Below, in pieces: positions 61,796 through 64,000 of a DNA stretch of 64,000 nucleotides. This DNA comes from SLFH01 sp050486265 (GTDB lineage: Bacteria > Planctomycetota > Phycisphaerae > Phycisphaerales > UBA1924). The position numbers and the translations under genes are program-made. Each line of letters begins with the position of its first letter. Position 1 is the first letter of the stretch. Location: assembly GCA_050486265.1 (NCBI GenBank), contig JBJHCY010000004.1, forward strand, positions 290,900 through 354,899, read 5' to 3'. The notes beneath the pieces were generated by a model. The model saw only the letters and a list, made by a program, of their open reading frames with translations, searched no databases and was not told the origin of the DNA.

Positions 61796-63154
61796 ATGCC
61801 AGAGCACGCCGATCCCCGCACGCTTCTCATCCTCGCCGGCCTCGCCCTCTCGGGGCTGCTCGCGCTGCCCGCCCATGCCGCGACGATCGAGCCCACGCCC
61901 CCCGAAGCGGCGGTCTCTGACGAGGCCGACGAAGCCGCCGACGAGCAGATCCTCCCGCGCGAGTGGCGCCTCGTCCGCGCCTACGCACGCAGAGCGGTCA
62001 ACCTCGGCGAGGTCCCGGGCGTCGTCACCCTCGTCGTCCACAACGCCGAGACCGTCTTCCGCGACGCACAGGGCCACGCCGACCTCGAAGCCGATCGGAG
62101 GCTGGACCCCGCCGACCTCTTCGCCATCGCCTCGGTCTCCAAGCCCGTCACCTCGACCGTCCTGCACCTCCTGGCCGCCCAGACCGACTTCGACCTCGAC
62201 GCGCCGGTCTCGGAGTACCTGCCCGAGTTCGAGGGCGTCGGCCTGATCGAGGGCGGCAGGGCATCGCGGGCGCCCACCATCGCCGAACTGCTCTCACACA
62301 CCGGCGGCGTGCCGGGCGGCACCATTCCCGAGGTCCGCGCCCGCTACCGCACCGGCGATATCGGCAGCACCTTGCCGAACATCGCAAACGCCGCCGCGCG
62401 CCTCGGCCTCGAAAGCGAGCCCGGCACAACCTTCGCCTACGGCGGGCTCGGCTACGCCGTCGCCGCAAGAGCCGCCGAAGCGTTCAGCGGCAAGGACTTC
62501 GAGACGCTCAGCAAGGAACTGCTCTTTGCGCCGCTCGGCATGGAGCACACCACCTTCATCCCGACAAACGAGCAGCTCGAAAACGCATCAAGAGTTTTCC
62601 GGCGCGACGGTAACGAGTTCCGCCAATGGATGAGACCGATGCGTATCGGTTCGACCGGGCCGCTGCACACGCCGGGCGACGGGATCCCGATTCTCATAGA
62701 CGCTTCGGGGGGACCTGTGCAAGGTCCCTACATCAACCCAGCCGGCGGCCTCTACTCAACCGCCGACGATTTGGCGAAGTTCGCGCAGTGGCACCTCGAC
62801 GCAGCGGCCGGCAAGGAAGGGCTTCGCCCGTCCGCGCCCGAAGCGATCGCCCGTATGCGCACGCCGATGCCGTCGGCCGAGGGCCCGCGTGGGCGCTACG
62901 CCCTGGGCTGGCAGGTCGTCGAGCACGAGGGCGACTCGCCGGCGGCCCGCGTGCACCACGGGGGCGCGACGGGCACGCTGTTGTGGATCGATTTCGAGCA
63001 CAACGCCGCGGGCGTCGTCCTGACGCAACTGCCCGGCAGCGTCGAGTTCCTCGGCCGGATGCAGGCGCTCTGCATCGCGGCGGTCACCGGCGAGCGCCCG
63101 CAGATCGAGCGTACCGAACGCCAGCAGCGAGAACGCCCGCAGCGCCGGCGCTGA
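61796..63154 (+). CDS. Serine beta-lactamase-like hydrolase
   Basis: The 452-residue protein starts at ATG 61796. A signal sequence is present (about residues 9-28, ILAGLALSGLLALPAHA). The catalytic Ser-X-X-Lys is in FAIASVSKPVTS near residue 122, the Tyr motif in FAYGGLGYAVAARA near residue 216, and a HHGGATGTLLW late motif in the KTG-equivalent position. This is the class C/esterase-type family, which includes peptidases, esterases and beta-lactamases, so the substrate is not known. The tail is Gln/Arg-rich. It is divergent from the sulfotransferase genes. Confidence 0.87.
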   Translation: MPEHADPRTLLILAGLALSGLLALPAHAATIEPTPPEAAVSDEADEAADEQILPREWRLVRAYARRAVNLGEVPGVVTLVVHNAETVFRDAQGHADLEADRRLDPADLFAIASVSKPVTSTVLHLLAAQTDFDLDAPVSEYLPEFEGVGLIEGGRASRAPTIAELLSHTGGVPGGTIPEVRARYRTGDIGSTLPNIANAAARLGLESEPGTTFAYGGLGYAVAARAAEAFSGKDFETLSKELLFAPLGMEHTTFIPTNEQLENASRVFRRDGNEFRQWMRPMRIGSTGPLHTPGDGIPILIDASGGPVQGPYINPAGGLYSTADDLAKFAQWHLDAAAGKEGLRPSAPEAIARMRTPMPSAEGPRGRYALGWQVVEHEGDSPAARVHHGGATGTLLWIDFEHNAAGVVLTQLPGSVEFLGRMQALCIAAVTGERPQIERTERQQRERPQRRR

Positions 63155-63223
63155 TCGCGAGCGGGGCGAAGCGCGTCGAGGTACACTGATCGCTTCTTGA
63201 GCGACGCGGCAGCAGAGGAAGCG

Positions 63224-63877
63224 ATGCACGCATCCGCCAGTTCCGAACGCCCCTCGCGGGTGATAGATGTCATCGGCTCGGTGATGGCGGCAACCACGAT
63301 GCTTATCTGGGTGCTGTGGTACCGCGACCACTCGGTGATGGACGATGGCAGAGCGGTCGAGGCTTCGCAGGCGTTGCTGCTGTTTGTCGCGTGCCTTGTC
63401 CACTGGCGCCGGATCAAGAGCGCATCAGACCCGGTGGCGAGGTCGGTCCGCTGCGGACTGGCGATCTTGTGCTATTCGATGTTCCTCCGCGAGGTCGACA
63501 TCGACAAGCTCTCTGAAGCGGTTTGGGCCGAGCATCTTGAAAACTCGCTGCGGCTTGTCGCCGTCGGGCTGTGGGCCGTCTTTGCGTTCCGGCTCCGGCC
63601 CATCATCCCCGCGTTGTGGCGACAGAAGCGGGCCATCGCCCTCGGGCCGGCGATGCTCTGCTCGTTCGCAGGCGTCTACTTCTACCTGATGTCGTACCTG
63701 TTCGATAAGCAGTGGCTCGACATCGGCCTTGAAGTCAACGAGTTCGGCGAGGGCGTCTCCGAGGTGCACGCCACGACCATGTTCCTCGCTGGGTCGCTGT
63801 TGTCGGTCTTCGCCGGGAAGGCGGCACGCGAGGGCGGCGTCGCCGGATCAACGACCGATGACGAAGCCGACGCCTAG
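63224..63877 (+). CDS. Four-pass membrane protein
   Basis: The 217-residue product starts at ATG 63224 after AGAGGAAG. It has hydrophobic segments at about residues 16-35, 52-65, 112-128, 140-160 and possibly 183-198. The charged loop YSMFLREVDIDKL near residue 85 and YLFDKQWLDIG near 155 are distinctive. No known family was recognised. The end is rich in Asp/Glu. It follows the hydrolase gene by 69 bases. Confidence 0.7.
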   Translation: MHASASSERPSRVIDVIGSVMAATTMLIWVLWYRDHSVMDDGRAVEASQALLLFVACLVHWRRIKSASDPVARSVRCGLAILCYSMFLREVDIDKLSEAVWAEHLENSLRLVAVGLWAVFAFRLRPIIPALWRQKRAIALGPAMLCSFAGVYFYLMSYLFDKQWLDIGLEVNEFGEGVSEVHATTMFLAGSLLSVFAGKAAREGGVAGSTTDDEADA

Positions 63878-63985
63878 AGCGTCCTCACTGATTTCGTAGC
63901 GCCGTTCGGCGCGTGTCCGGTTGCGCCTTGGTGATGTTTGTTGTAGCTTCGAGCCTCGACCCTCGGGGTCGGGAAGGAGCCACGG

Positions 63986-64000
63986 ATGGCGTCGCCGTAC
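63986..64000 (+). CDS. Start of a gene cut by the window end
   Basis: An ATG at 63986 is preceded by AAGGAG nine bases upstream, in a stretch with different composition (AT-richer, GTTTGTTGTAGCTTCG). Only five codons (MASPY) remain. The strong ribosome site suggests a true start; identity cannot be judged. Confidence 0.45.

Overview
The window is high-GC DNA (about two-thirds G+C by eye), densely coding on both strands. It most likely comes from a planctomycete of the class Phycisphaerae. This placement is inference: secreted proteins end in GC-type dockerin-like repeats (42247-43026, 44129-45421), one secreted protein ends in a PEP-CTERM-like tail (16045-16791), a type II secretion/pseudopilin operon is present, and planctomycete-style imperfect palindromes lie between genes.

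Layout. 1-5413: a very acidic small protein, small membrane proteins, a ptsH-ptsN-hpf group, a DUF502 protein and tRNA-Ile(GAT). 5529-6986: PIN-PhoH ATPase. 7030-19348: a cell-surface polysaccharide region with glycosyltransferases, a GT4-methyltransferase fusion, an NAD-dependent epimerase, a Wzy/WaaL-type O-antigen ligase and a PEP-CTERM protein. 19385-20699: a PIN-domain pair resembling a toxin-antitoxin unit. 20846-21883: threonine dehydrogenase lacking the structural zinc cysteines. 22119-30448: a tightly overlapped T2SS/pseudopilin operon in the order F, G, I, J, K, C, L, M, TPR lipoprotein; no gspE or gspD is in the window. 30434-38024: a second polysaccharide region with GTs, a methyltransferase and a domain-swapped HldE-like enzyme. 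38266-46427: unknown nucleotide-binding-like protein, tandem PH-like membrane paralogs, secreted dockerin-type proteins, another GT and pdxJ. 46767-52937: coiled-coil membrane protein, LpxL-like acyltransferase, response regulator, SHOCT-like protein, aat and thrC. 53492-58423: a FIST sensor, histidine kinase and receiver-PAS-GGDEF-EAL operon, sitting between direct repeats of the 3' end of the neighbouring HAF/dockerin gene. 58537-63877: the HAF/dockerin protein, two tandem sulfotransferases, a serine beta-lactamase-like hydrolase and a membrane protein.

The polysaccharide genes, acyltransferase and sulfotransferases point to an elaborate, possibly sulfated, surface glycan. Four of the glycosyltransferases carry a similar C-terminal Rossmann-like module.

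Three signals go beyond gene content. (1) The tetranucleotide ACGT is almost absent: I found a single copy (57546-57549), and Asp, Asn, His and Tyr codons switch from C-ending to T-ending before Val codons. (2) A family of paired, inverted palindromes (REPIN/MITE-like) occurs three times; one copy, with a 6-bp target duplication, is inserted exactly in frame into the leader of a prepilin gene. (3) The FIST/c-di-GMP operon looks inserted: its 118-bp flanking direct repeats separate a gene from its original terminator, and its output gene is frameshifted at a run of seven G.
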